Source: Drosophila persimilis
Lineage: Eukaryota; Arthropoda; Insecta; Diptera; Drosophilidae
DNA: 64,000 bases
Direction: 5' to 3'
Assembly: GCF_003286085.1 (NCBI RefSeq)
Contig: NW_020825312.1
Coordinates: forward strand, 4,216,001-4,280,000
Shown here in pieces: positions 38,037 through 50,480 of this stretch (position 1 is the stretch's first letter; each line of letters opens with the position of its first letter). Under the pieces are notes generated by a model, which made no database searches, was not told the origin of the DNA, and saw only the letters and a program-made list of their open reading frames with translations. The position numbers were made by a program, and so were the translations under genes.

Positions 38037-38804
38037 TTATTCTTTCTCTTTCTTTAGCAAGGCCTCGTCCATGATCTTGTCCAATAGTTCGTAGCGCTCG
38101 CGGTTGTATGTGCGAGCATGCTCCTGCCAGTGCTTGCCTATGCGCTTCCAGCGGGCCACATTGGCGGCCAGGAGCTGCGCCTCAGGGGCCCCATGCAGCA
38201 TCTCGTCTTCCATCTTCTCCTGCTCGGTGTACACCAGAGCGGGTGGCACCGCCATCAGGCTGGTGGAGCGGGCCTGCGGCACTTTTGACAGCATTTCTAT
38301 CATTCCGCTCTTTATCTGGGCCAGGACTTCCTCGGCATTGTCCTCGCGCTGCTGCTGCCCAGTAGCATTGTCGGCTTCCTTGTTGCAAGTGGCCAGGGCG
38401 GTGTGGCGCGTCTGATTGCACATCCAGGCGCGGCACATCGAGTAGAGAGGCGTCGACTCTTTGAATTTGGAGAGGTCCAGGGTGCGCCCGAAAAGCTCCA
38501 CCAAACACGATTCGGTGGGGGATTTCTTGCGCAACTTGACCAAAATCTCAGAGCTGACGCTCTTTTGCTGCGGGATCAGCAGCTTCTTCGACGAACGATT
38601 GCGCTTGGTCGGATCGCATTCAGGAGCCTCACTGTCGCCTTGTTTCTTGGGTGCTTCCTTGGGCGGCTCCAGCGGGATCGACAGCTTCTTCGAAATTTCA
38701 ATCCCAGTATTCTTTTGCTGCTTTTGTTGCGGCTTCGACGGATGGGCCATCTCCGAGAGTGGTTGTTCCTTGGCGTTATTTTGCGATTGATTTGGCAAAG
38801 ACAT
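38037..38804 (-). CDS. mip40: LIN37 / Mip40 family protein, MuvB (dREAM) complex subunit
   Basis: Intronless, 255 aa. Two blocks define LIN37: residues 101-130, LFGRTLDLSKFKESTPLYS followed by MCRAWMCN (human LIN37 has the same LF-R--DL--F-E-TPLY--CRAWMRN pattern), and residues 214-248, NVARWKRIGKHWQEHARTYN then a short helix. The N-terminal 100 residues are Lys/Gln/Pro-rich and poorly conserved, as in the family. LIN37 helps the Myb-MuvB/dREAM complex repress or activate cell-cycle and developmental genes on chromatin. One deviation is Cys129 in place of the usual Arg in RAWMRN. AATAAA overlaps the stop codon. The stop is only about 190 bp upstream of the acceptor of the LDLa/CUB first coding exon, so this gene may sit in that gene's 5' UTR intron on the same strand. 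I remember D. melanogaster mip40 on another arm, so relocation or duplication is possible. Confidence 0.85.
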   Translation of the reverse strand: MSLPNQSQNNAKEQPLSEMAHPSKPQQKQQKNTGIEISKKLSIPLEPPKEAPKKQGDSEAPECDPTKRNRSSKKLLIPQQKSVSSEILVKLRKKSPTESCLVELFGRTLDLSKFKESTPLYSMCRAWMCNQTRHTALATCNKEADNATGQQQREDNAEEVLAQIKSGMIEMLSKVPQARSTSLMAVPPALVYTEQEKMEDEMLHGAPEAQLLAANVARWKRIGKHWQEHARTYNRERYELLDKIMDEALLKKEKE

Positions 38805-41300
38805 TTTTCTTTTAGACTATTTGCAAAATTTGAAATTAAAAAGAACGAAATGTTACAAAGTGCAATTCACTCTTCATATGTTAGAGATGGGCTGGGGGCA
38901 CAGGGCTGATTTTCTTTAAATCGGAACGCCAGTAATCGAATCGGCCACGGACGCGTTAAGAGGAAGTTGGAAAACTTCTGGCTTCTGGCTAATGAATGTT
39001 TTTGCGGTTAAGTAATTTAAATTATTCAAACGCTGCTGGGCAGCACTGCACCTTTGCCGCTCCCGCCACCAACAGCGTGTTGCCCGATTACACGCCAAAT
39101 TTATGGGAAAATATTTATCGCGTGGGCATAAACCAGAACTCGAAAACGAACCTCGAACCTCGAATATGGGCATAAATATCCGCGCTGCGGGAAAAACCTT
39201 CGACCAATGAAAATCATAAATACTTGCAGCGTAAACAATTTTCTTTCTGGTTACAGCTTTTATTGTTTTTTTTTTTTGTTGTTTTGGGGGTTTTCCCTTT
39301 ATGTGTACTATTTTTGGATTTTTTGCTCTGTCTCACTCGCATATTTTTCACGCCAGACTAAGGACGAATTTTCACGCGCGCTGCACATTATGGAAAGTTA
39401 CGAGTGCATTTTCCTTTTTTTGTTTTTTTCCCCGCTATTTTTTGTTTTTTTGCTACGCTTGCAGAGCGTGTAACGGTTTCATTTCGTCCTTGTTTTTCCG
39501 CTGCGCGCTTTTCCCGATCTACTCTCGGCACAATGGAGGAGAGGATGCACTATGTACTATGTAGCCCCGAGACGATGTCGGTGGCAATTGATTAATGTGT
39601 TTTTTGTGCAACGTCGTTGCCAGGGACGGGACTACGGCAGGCAGACTACGTCTGCTGATTCTGCGGAGCATGGGTCGGCGACGGGGCGGTGGTCTGTCGT
39701 CTGTCGATTGCAGCAGCCCCCCAGCCCCCCGCCGCCAGCCGCCTGCCGCCAGCCCTTCAGCCCCGTGATAACGATGAGTAGAAAAACGACAATAGTTGGG
39801 GTTGCACCTCCTCCTATGCTGCCTCTGCTCCTCTGCTCCTCTGCCTCCTCTGTAAATGATTTATGAATGTTGTTTGGGGGCCTTGCAACGCCTGACCCCA
39901 AAACAACAGTGTGTGCTGTCCAACAGCAGCAGCACACGAGTCAATGAGTGCCTGTCAAAGGGAAAAAATTATAGCATTAGGGGAGGCAGAAGCCCGAACG
40001 GGGGAAAAATCACAGAAAAGCGCACCGAAAAAATCACACAGTTGCATAATTTTAAATTAGAGGCTCAGACAACGAGCAGACATGGGGACGGGCTCCCTGC
40101 CACCTGGACGGAAGCCGCACCGACAGCAACAACAACTGAGTGCCACGTGGATGGGGACGGCGACAGAGACAACAGCAGCGGCGTCAGCAGACAGCAGATG
40201 TCATCGGCAGTGAGGCGGAAAGTGTTGCTGATGCTTTTTTCGCCAGTTCCGAGAATGCTTGTTGCACGACAGAACATGAAAATACCAGGGAGGTTCCATG
40301 GAGGGAGTATGAGAAACTGTCGCAAAATCGGTGCGAAAGCTGGGAACTTCTCAAAAAAAAAAGTGTCAGGAATACCCTAGAAATTGGCACAAAACGTATA
40401 GATTGATGTTTGAAGATTGTTGCAGCTCTTGGTATCGTATTCTTCAAGCCAGACTTGAATCTTTGATGCATTCAATCTTTCGTTTTTCTGTTTCCAAGCT
40501 CAAAGAAGAGCGCCAGTACGCCTGGAGGGCTGACTGCCTGCCGACGGAAACGACCATGTTGTTTTCAACAATTTTATGGCCCAGCCACTGCCACACCCCT
40601 CCTAGGACCCCCTTGCTTTGCTTGGCCATTACGATGTCTGGCGTCAGTAGAATGTGCCACAAAGGGAGACACACAGCAGGAGACAGAGAGAGAGAGGGAG
40701 AGGGAGAGCGAGAACTGGACGATGTCTAGTCGTGCATTAAATTGCTAATCATTTTTAATGTGGCCAACTTTGTCTTAGCCAAGTGCAGTGTATCTGTGAG
40801 TGTGAGTGTGTGTGTGTGCTGCTTAAAGCATAAACCGAGGGAGCGCTCTTAAATGGTTGCCTCCTTAACTCCTCACAGCATTCGCATTTGCACTTTAGCA
40901 AAGCAAAAACAACGACGACGGCTTGTCGTTTAGTTTATCGTGACTCTTTGGCTTATCAACCGAGAAACACAAACCCCGCAACACACGAGCCACACCACAC
41001 ATCCCTGCCTCATATCCTGTTTACGAGGAGAGATGGAAAGGCTGCTGCTGCGCTGACTTTAATGGGTCTCAAAGGAATGGCGCGTGCGTTGATATAAGCT
41101 TTCGTCAAGAGCGGGAATGTGCGATTTCTCCAACATTCCCCAACATTTCCCAGCTCTAAGATATCCCTCTCCTCCCTGGCTGTGGCCTAGCCCCCCCACC
41201 TCCACATCTGGTATATGTATGCGCATATCTATGTGCACATTTCCCCACATATGCAAAATAGTTGCACATCAAAAATTGTGTTGAAGGACTTGTGTGTATT
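38805..41300. other. Upstream region with a possible 5' UTR exon of the LDLa/CUB gene
   Basis: No ORF is supported. The 39300-39570 segment is CpG-rich and, read on the minus strand, looks like a Drosophila leader (gagtgagacagagc followed by a purine-rich stretch). That would fit the missing 5' exon of the LDLa/CUB gene, but I cannot fix a donor. A GCCCCCCAG/CCGCC-rich patch lies at 39715-39755, and GA/GT tracts lie at 40685-40708 and 40798-40818. Confidence 0.35.
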
Positions 41301-41316
41301 CTTGTAGCCAAGGACA

Positions 41317-41364
<48 letters not shown>
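41317..41364. repeat. GGCT tetranucleotide microsatellite
   Basis: Twelve perfect GGCT units. They create an artificial Gly-Trp-Leu-Ala frame on one strand and Gln-Pro-Ala-Ser on the other. Confidence 0.95.
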
Positions 41365-41365
<1 letters not shown>

Positions 41366-44300
41366 CCCGTTTCTGCTGTCGTTACTGTCGCTGCTGCTGC
41401 TGCTGTAACTGGGAATGGTATTGTCGGTTGTCATCATCGTTCTACTCCTGCTTGCTCGTACTCCTCTATTCAAGCTACCCGTCTCATCCCCAGCCAAGCC
41501 GGAAGGGAACTTGACTTATAGCACGTCAGTCTTTTCTCCTTTCCCGTCTGTCATTTTTGCACCAAACAAAGTTTGCGCCTCAATAACGCAGCGGAAAGGG
41601 AAGTGCAGAGGCACACACACACACACACACACACACACTCCACACACTCACACACACCTGCAACAAAGTGGGGGTGCGCTAGAGCGTCTGTCAGGGGGTG
41701 TGTGTGCCTTTGACTATAATTTCTGTTGCAAGAGACACATGTCCCTGGTCTGGTCTGTGGTTCAATGCATTGATGCCTCATTAGCGTCTTGGGGGAGGGG
41801 CTGAGGAATGCCCCAATGGCTGCCAAAATGCCAAATGATAATTGCAGCAATTTTCCCAGCAAAAGAGAAAACGAAACCGTAGCAATTTGTATCGTAGCCC
41901 AACTCGAAAAGTTAGTCAACCCAAATTGGAAAGGCTGAACGAGCTGAAGGACCAAAGACTTTTGGCACTGGGGCCGAAATGTTAACGAGCTAAGCACTGG
42001 TCCTGGTCCCAGTGCGGCACAGTCGTGGCCAAGTTTTTCCCCCTTTCATAAGAAGTCAAATTTCTTTTGGGCACGTCAAACTCAAGCCCACGTCATCAAA
42101 GTTTTTCTATTCGTATGTGTGTGTGTGTGCCATTAGGAGCGGAAATGCCACAGACACAGACCCACACATCAGCTGAAAGCGGTGGGGAAAATGCTCTTAC
42201 ATGTATGGGGTCCTGCATCTAGAAAGCGCGTCAAAGTTGTTTAAACACCAAAGCGACTTTCCTTCACCTCCGCCTACGCCGCCGCCGCCGCTGCCACCGC
42301 CACCGCCTCCGCGCAGCCAGCCAGCCCCAGTTTTCCTGCATCTCAAGTTTCCCTCAAAAGGCTGTCATACTCGTAGTCGTAGACGTACTCGTACTCGTAT
42401 GAATACGAGTGTATAGGTATATTCTTGCCTTTCCTCGTTTTTGTTTTTTTTTGTTTTTGTCGATGCCTGCCGCACACATTCGGCAGGCAGGCAAGCAGAC
42501 ATGCAGAGGACTTTCACTAAGCCGCTTAGCGGCTCCGCCAGTGTGTGGCAGTGGTAGCGCTGCCTCTCTGCCTCACTTCCCGGTCGCATATGTGGTGTGG
42601 GTCTCCCACGTACGTGTGTGTTTACTTAACATAGCTAATGAAATTCAAGAGCTGGCATCAATCTTTTCTCTTCTTTTCTTTTTCTTTTTTGGCAGAATAA
42701 CTTTTGTTTTTAGGCAGAGCGAAATCCAGTCAGAAATGGTTTGATCTGATTGGATGGTTTCCATTTGTAATCCAAAAATAATCTACTGTATTTAAAGTGG
42801 TAGGAAAATGTCGCCTTTTGTCAATAAAGAACAGGCTGTCGAATCATCAGCCTGATTTTAAACGTGCACTACTCTAATACCTAGTCAATCTATTCTACAA
42901 TTCTACCACCCAAAACCCCCCCGTGCAGTGTTTCTGTGACGTCGCTTAGCCTCATTTAACACTTGGAATACCCTCACCCTGACTCAACCTTAACCTAGAA
43001 CCTAGAACTTGAATCTTTTAGCTTATCCGAAATGCTTCATTTATTTGCAGAAACTTCTAAGAGACCAGACCCAAAAATATATGCTTAATCCTCTTATATA
43101 ATTTCAAAACATTAACTTCTATATTCCTTCCTTCCTCTTCCTCTTCCTCTTCCTCCTCCTCCTCCTCGTCCGCCTTCTACTCTCCTTCTCTCCAGCAGGA
43201 GACCGGTCTTTGGGTAATTTTTGTTTTACTTTGTACTCAACTTATTTGAGTTTTACTTTTCCACTCTGCCACTCATTCGCCGCCACTCGTTGCCTGCCCC
43301 AACCACTCGTGGCGTGGTAAGTCATAAAGTTGCCACACGAGAAAATTAAGTTCGTTTTCATGGACATTCGAGATGTCAGGGATTTAATTACTGAAACAGC
43401 ACGCAACACTCGGAAGGAAGCTTTCATTCCCATTTTCGTTCCCGCCGAATGTTCGGTCCGAAGTGATGGCACTTTCTTTTCGCCTGTCATTCCGCGCACA
43501 GTTTTCGCTGTGGCCGGTGGAAGGGGGGCGGGTGGGTAGGGAGGACTAACCATTCATTGAATATGGTTCCATCTGGCGCACTCCACTACCCCCCTTTTTA
43601 AATCGATTCGAAACGATGGCGCATTCCATTGTTTAGCCTTTGATTGTCATTCACTCGGCGCGCGCGCCCAGTGCTAAAGTGTATTTTAATTTGATTTCAT
43701 TGTTCGCTGTCATTGGCCGTCATTTGATGGCCCAAAATGAATATGAATTGAACGACGCGACGGCACTGGGTCCGTTTTTTTTTCTTGTTTTTGGCACAAA
43801 TGACATTCGTTTCATTGCGTTTCAACAATTCGATTAGCACCCTGCCTGCAGAGGGGATGGAAATGGGGGCCTTTCGAATGACACGGCTTTTTAATTAGTT
43901 TTCAGCTGCGGCAGTCGGCCAGTCGGCTAGTCGGCCAGTCAGGCGCCGCCGAGAGAGAGGGAATGGCTAATTAATATGACAGAATCAGTCAGCAGTGCCT
44001 AACAGCCGGATTGGAGCTGGCCTGGAAATTTGAATTCCATTTGAGTGTTTGATTGTGATTTGTAACGGGGCAGCCAGTCGCTCACTTCTCTCCCTGACGA
44101 ATCCTTTAATGAATTTTCGATGGGCAGTGCGGAGTGCGGTGCTGATTAGGACTGGCAGTGGCACTGGCGGCGGCAGCGGCAGCGTTGCCTAATGAGCCAC
44201 ATACGACATGAATGAATGTTGCTGGAAATCAGATTCAACCGCAAATTCAAATGGAGGGAACGGAAGCCCAAATAGAAGGCATTTAATATTTCATTTACAC

Positions 44301-47300
44301 TCACAAATGCACCGCATGAGACTCAATAATGCATCGAAAAAGCAAAGCCGTTCTCGACCCACCAAAAAATAATCCAAATAAAGCCTAGACCAAAGGAAAA
44401 AAATATAGTCCATACTCGTACATATTCCTCTCCTACGTTCGGTTCGACAAAAAATCAAATGATTTTTAATTAAAAATTTAGGTGGTGGGGGCCGGGAGCC
44501 TCCACTTTGAATCCTGTTCAAACCTGAAATATCAATCATACGCCGTGATGTGCGCCACTTGAAATTGAACAAAAAATTCAGCATTCAATTCAATCAAATT
44601 CAATATGGAATTCCATGCATGGAATATGCATTGCAAGAGTAAATATTGGAATTTGTTCATGGAAAATTTGGCAAATAGTCGTTGGTATCATCGTTTTGAT
44701 TGATGTGCGTTTAAATCGATTGAAAAAGGGTATCGTATCGCTCTGCCTCTGCCTCTACATCGGCCTCTGCCTCTGCATCGGCCTCGGCCTCTGCCCCAAC
44801 CATGCATATACGACGACTACGTATGTCATTAATTTTAATGCCTAGAATCCTCGCATTCACATGATATGCATATGCCCTGTCCCTCTCCCTGTCAACGTTT
44901 CGTCCTTCATTTTTCCAACGATTCATCGTCGCACCATCTCGGGCATGCTTCTGATTCGCCTCCTTCTGCTCCTCCTTCTGATGATGTTGATGATGATGAT
45001 GATGACGACGATGGTGATGCCTCTGCCCTGCCCTGCCGTTGTTGTTGTTGTTGTTGCTGCCATTATTTTCCTGAACAAATATCTGGAAATGTGTGCGTTG
45101 ATTCTTCAGGCGCATTGCATGAATTACTTGTGCCTTTGTTAAGAGCCAACACAATGCCTAAGCTGATGATGGAGCTGGAAGCTGGGAGTGGGAGTTGGGA
45201 GCCTGATGCTGATGCTGATGTGCGTGCCAAGGATTTGTAAGCTGTGAAATGTTCAAGGATACGCGACCCACATATATGTACATATGGAAGATGAGGCCTA
45301 GAAAAACGGCGATGAAGAGGAAAAACTCTCCAAGCGAAATATTCAAATCAGAGCCCAGAGATGGAAACGGAGACGGAGGACGGGGACTGAATTTGCTAAA
45401 CATTTGTCACAATGTCGTCTTCTCGGCTCTGGCAAATGGGAAGGAAAAGATTTTCTTTACAACTAAGCAAATTGCACAAGTATGGGTATGGCTATGGGTA
45501 TGGCCATGGGTGTGTATTTTGTTTTTTGTAGGAAAACAACTTTGTCTCTCATCTGTCGTTCCGCTTCATTTTATTTTAAAAGAGAAATTGTTTTTGCCTC
45601 AGTAATTTGTTTTCTATGCAAATTTCCATCATCAAATCTTCAGGAAAATGTCACAAAAATGTCCGAATACGAGTGCGAGTGCGAGCATTCCCCCTAGAAA
45701 AGACAACCGATTTGTGTGTTGGCTTCGGAAGGTGACTTGGGATGAGGGGGTCTTCTGGGCTCTGCTATAATTTCATTTAAGTGCTGAAAATCTGCTGCTG
45801 CCGTTGAGCGTTAGTCACTTGTGCCTCTGAAAGCCAAATGAATGGCACTCTTGGTTGTGCACCAACTTCATGGCATGCCACTTCTCTCTGCACTCCACTC
45901 CACTCCACTCCAGTCTACACGCCACACTCCCGCACCGCCATCGACAAGTGGCACTCAACGTTTTTACAAGTGAAGTGAAAGCCGACGCGCCGCGCCGCAC
46001 CGCTCCGCCAAGAACCAGAGAGAAGTGGCTTCCCAAGGCAGATTTTTGCAACAAATGGCAAAGAAAAATCGAAATAGAAATTGAAAAAAATCAAATTTCA
46101 AGTGGTCGAGATGCGGGGGAGTGCGCCGAGGATAGCTATTTGCATAATGCGACTGCTGCATGAATAAACCATGTCGAAGATGCCATCGTCTACCGATCAG
46201 CGGTTGCCTGGCTGGCTGTCTAAGGAGTGGAGATGGAGGTGTAGGTGGAGGTGGAGATGGAGGCCCGGCAAGTACAACGTTTAAATCAAATCAGGCAAGG
46301 AATGTTTTTTACGGTAGATCCTCCTCCTCCTTCTCCTTCTCCTTCTCCTGTTCCTGCCCATCCAAAAAGAGCCTGCAGACAGGGAAGGAGCTTATGATGA
46401 TGCACACTGGCACACACACACACACACATATACCCTATTCGGTGTACGGTGTGCACCCCTGGACACCCGGACCCCCGCACCCACACACACGCTAGGGATA
46501 TATGGCCTCGCAGGAGGCGATAAGGCCTCGCACGCTTGATTGAACATTTTTCGCCACGGAACAGCTGCAAAGTAGGAGAGTACCATACCCATTCACCATA
46601 CTCCCCCCACACACAGAGCTCTCTCCATTCCATTTAAGGACAATTTATGTGGCTTTAAGGACAAAAGCGTCTGTGCGATGGGCCTTTGCCCCCATAAGTA
46701 TGCCATGAAAAATGTATGGCAGCATGGAAAAAGGCATAAAGAGGTGGGGAAAAAGAAAAACGGGAAAAGGGGGGAAAAAACGTAAAAGAAACAGAAAAAA
46801 ACCCTTTGGAAAACTACACACAAAACTGACAATGAATATCAAATGTCAATGACAGCCGCAACGCCACCAGTCACCAGCCACCAGTGTGGAAACTATTCCG
46901 CAGTTCTGTCAGGACTCGCACAGGACTCATAACACACACCCACACACAGCCATTGATGGAGCGGAGACCCAGACCAAATATGAAATAAATCACTGGACGG
47001 GTTATTGACACGTAAGCAAATATTTGCCACCGTCCTGGGCAAAGGCAGCGGCAGAGAGGTAGAGAGGCAGAGGCACCAAGGAAATGTCAACTTTGTGCTC
47101 ATCGTCTCATCGTCCTTAGTCCCTGGGCAAACACGATGGCATGCAGAGTGCCGTGTGGTGCACGGTGGGCACCGAAGAACTTCCAAGAACTTTTGCGGAC
47201 AACCTGGGCATGCTAAATATCCCACCGCCCTCGTCAAAGCTGCACCTCCGACTCCGACTCCGACCAGCATGTCGACAGCCAGGTCCACTTAATCCCAATT

Positions 47301-47430
47301 CTGTAAAAAATCGTCAGCGCTCGAGAAACGGAGCGGAGAACCTGCTTCTTCTTCAATGTTGCCTCAACCTTTCCCCCGACTCCCGATTACGGACTGCGAC
47401 TCCGACAAGAGCGGCAATGTCAAACAGCTG

Positions 47431-47434
<4 letters not shown>

Positions 47435-47464
<30 letters not shown>
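47435..47464. repeat. GT dinucleotide microsatellite
   Basis: About 15 uninterrupted GT units. Confidence 0.95.
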
Positions 47465-47465
<1 letters not shown>

Positions 47466-48393
47466 TGTGCGTGAGTGTGTGGGTTGTTTGCCTGATACTG
47501 GTGGTATGCCATGTCATCAATTTCGCCTTGAATTTGTTTGCCCGCCTGCCCTGGTGACTGTCATTTCCGTTGGCAAAGGAGTACAAGGATGTGGAGTCGC
47601 TGTTTGCTGCTCAGGGAATGCTGCAATATGCTGCCTGTCTATCGTTAATTAGGGTATGCTAAGTTGCTGAGGTGCTGGGTGGCTGGAAAATGGCCCTTAA
47701 TGTGATATCTTGGGGTCTACCTGGAGAGCAACTAAGGGAAATCTTAATAGTTTTCTCTAGGGAGTGCAATTCATTCCCTGAAATGAATCCATCTATGTGA
47801 TTTCTGCGTCTTCCCAACACTCAATGCATATCCTTGACTCTCTCACACACACACACAGTCGGATATAGAGATAGGAAGAAAGCGAGCTGCTTTCAGTCAT
47901 GCATTAATCTCCATGCTCCAACCATCCATCCCACGCCCCCCACTCGTTCTCGTACTCTCGGGCGTCTATGGCGTCTCGTATCCAACATTCCGCAGTTAAG
48001 TGATTGGTGAAATGTATTTGCATAATTTTTACAGATTTCTCAATGGCTGTCATGCATAATGTTTGGCAAGGACCTGCGTTGAGTCGAGTGCCTGCCAGCA
48101 GTTGCAGTGATAGGATACGACAGGACATACACACCGCACCGCAGATGTTTGCGTGTGTGTGTGTGTATGTGTGCGGGCGAACACGACAGTTAAGCTCCCA
48201 TCACCATGGCCAAAAACTTCTTCTTGGGTTCCACTCCGTTCCGTTTCGATCCGTGGCAGTAAGGCAGGGAAATTTTTGCATATGCGAATATTTTATGCAG
48301 ATTCATGTCAACTTTTTCGGGCTACGTGTCCTGCATCCTGGCCACGTGCATTTATTGAATTAGTGTGTATCCCCGCCTGCCACTGCCACTGAC

Positions 48394-48431
48394 ACAGCCA
48401 GTGCGCTACAGCCAGTGTGCCACAGCCAGTG
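48394..48431. repeat. Three copies of ACAGCCAGTG at 14-bp spacing
   Basis: Exact decamers at 48394, 48408 and 48422 with variable 4-bp spacers. A half copy (gccagtg) follows. Confidence 0.9.
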
Positions 48432-49063
48432 CCAGTGCCTTGTCAGTGTTGTAAACTGCCGTAGAATGTTGTACACTTTTCGGGCATCAGCTTGCCCTGA
48501 CACCGGGCCCCCCTAGCCGCCCCCTCGAATGGGAGATGGGAAAACGGGAACAAAACTGTCAGCCAAACAAGCAGCAAACAACAACAAAAGTTGTTTTTGG
48601 CCCCTACTCAGAATGTCCCCCGGTAACCGCCCATGCCCCCCCTTTCGCCCTCACACGCATGTGTACAACAAACAACATTTGCAATTGTTGTTGCTGCTGC
48701 GGATGTCGCCTGTCGCTGGAGCCTGTTTCCTGTCGCGCTACGACCTATTCCCTGCCTGCCCATCTCTCATTCCATTCCATTCCATCTACCCGCCCGACCA
48801 CTGCCCATTTTCCACCGTACTTTTTTTTTTATATAATGAAAAGAGAGAACTTATCTCCAACTTTATGATGATTTCCACACAGAGAAAGGAAAGGAAGGTA
48901 GGGGCAGGGCAACGAAGGAAAGAAACTTCAAGTTGGAGAACGAGGACGATGCTTTTCCTTCTTCAACTTGTCGCTGCGACTTCTTGTTTGTGTTTGTGTT
49001 GTGCGCTGCTTTTCCATTTCCTTTGTGTCCGTGTGTGCTGTCTATCTGTGTTTCTGTCCGTCA

Positions 49064-49093
49064 GTCCGTCCGTCCGTCCGTCCGTCCGTCCGT
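49064..49093. repeat. GTCC tetranucleotide microsatellite
   Basis: Seven uninterrupted GTCC units after a gtccgtca start. Confidence 0.93.
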
Positions 49094-49956
49094 CTCTCTG
49101 TACGAGTATGCCTGCCCCGTGTCGGCGTCTACTTTGGGGCAGGGCAGGCATGTTTGCCCAGTCAGCTGAGGACTGAAGTGGGACAACACTTAATTTTGTG
49201 TAAGTACTCACTCAGCTCATTAACGGAGCCTGAACTCAAAAAGGAAACTGGGCCTGTCTTCCCTCGGAAAATGGAAATACCAGAGATTCAAAGGCACACT
49301 GCCTTCGCGCAGGGGAAATTAAATTTAAGCGAAAAAACAACCCCAGCGGAAGGCAAGAAGATTCAACAAGAAAATGACAAGAGAAATTTACTAGAGTCTG
49401 TGAATGCGAATGCGAATGTGGGCAGTGGCCTGTGGACTGTGGCCTGTGGCGCATCTTCTGGCCAAGTGGCAAAATGGGAATTGGGAATGCGAATCCGTTT
49501 AGTTAGCGCCAAGTGTAGCCATCAATCAGCCAGCAGGCACGCACGCATGCCACATGCCACATCCTGGTAGGAGGGGACTGTGGGCTGGGCTGCCCAGATG
49601 CTTGGCCATAACTCAGACCAACGCTTGCAGGCAGTTTGTGGTCAGCAGCCAACAAAGAAGCCTGCAACTGCAGTTGCTGTGTGGCTTGAATTATGGCAAT
49701 AAAATTGCATTCAAAATTGCGGAAATGGCAGAGCATGAATTTCTTCTTTGTAGAACTGGCTTAGGAAAACGCCTCTGCCTCCCCGTCTGCCTCTGCTATC
49801 GCCCTCCCCCATCCTCTCGATTTTGATGCAGGAAGTCGGAAATCTTGGTACTTAAAAAGTGGACAAGACTTTGCCACAATATTTGGAGCTTTATTTAGAT
49901 TCCTTTTGCCGCGGAAGTCTTGTATCAGATTCGAATCGAAACACACCCATTTTTAA

Positions 49957-50480
49957 ATAAAATATGTGCAACAAGTAGTGAAAATAAATGTATTAAGAAA
50001 TGTCTTTTAAACTCGGTCCATACCTACCGAAATTTTGAAATATACGTGTAATAGTGACATATTACAGAAGTTTGGATACATGTCGTTGCTTTAGCTCTTA
50101 TAGTCCTTGAGCACTATGCGCTCATAGGGACGGACTGGCGGACGGACGGACAGACAGGGCTCAATCGATTCGGCTATTGATGCTGATTAAGAATGTATAT
50201 CCTTAATGGGGTCGGAAACGCTTCTTTCTGGACGTTACACACATCCATTTTCACAACAAATCTAATATACCCCTATACGTATCGGGTATAATAATAAAAT
50301 ACCCCCGCGTAACGAACTTCAAGTGAATCCGATGTATTTTTCAAATAACTTTCCACCAGATTTCCAACATTGTGGGTTTTTTGAGGTTGGAATAAAAACC
50401 TGACGTGATGGAGGAAATCTGACCTTGGATTCGTGTCCAGCGCACCAAAATACATGGCGTACTCTGGTCAGCCGCGCACA
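49957..50480. mobile_element. Dispersed repeat (DINE-1/Helitron- or MITE-like remnant)
   Basis: The segment contains, in order, tatagtccttgagcactatg, a GGACGGAC run, ctcaatcgattcggctattg, atgctgattaagaatgtata, gtcggaaacgcttctttctg, and atatacccctatacg followed by gggtataataataaaatacc. I recall this combination of landmarks from high-copy interspersed repeats of Drosophila; the family name is uncertain. An AT-rich tail with repeated aatatacaaatatt follows to about 50640. There is no ORF. Confidence 0.6.

Larger units (their letters stand above)
41301..49860. other. Gene-poor region with many microsatellites
   Basis: I find no coding exon with recognisable domains or splice logic. Content: (CA)n at 41612-41638; GCC/CTC-rich patch at 42265-42330; CTTCCT runs at 43125-43170; GATGAT and TTGTTG runs at 44980-45060; CACTC units at 45890-45912; CA tract at 46411-46430; (GT)n at 47435-47464; three 14-bp-spaced copies of acagccagtg at 48394-48431; and (GTCC)n at 49064-49093. 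Between these lie unique-looking blocks with TAAT and ATTTGCAT-type motifs (for example 48015-48025), as in developmental regulatory DNA. Functional reading is inference only. Confidence 0.45.

Noticed and set aside
44711-45240. Overlapping open frames on both strands (93-147 codons)
   Set aside because: Produced by GATGAT, TTGTTG and GCCTCTGCCTCTGC repeats. Both strands are open because stop codons are excluded by the repeat units.
48529-49176. 215-codon + strand open frame with Ser-Val-Arg-Pro repeats
   Set aside because: The repeat is the GTCC microsatellite read as protein. The rest lacks any domain.
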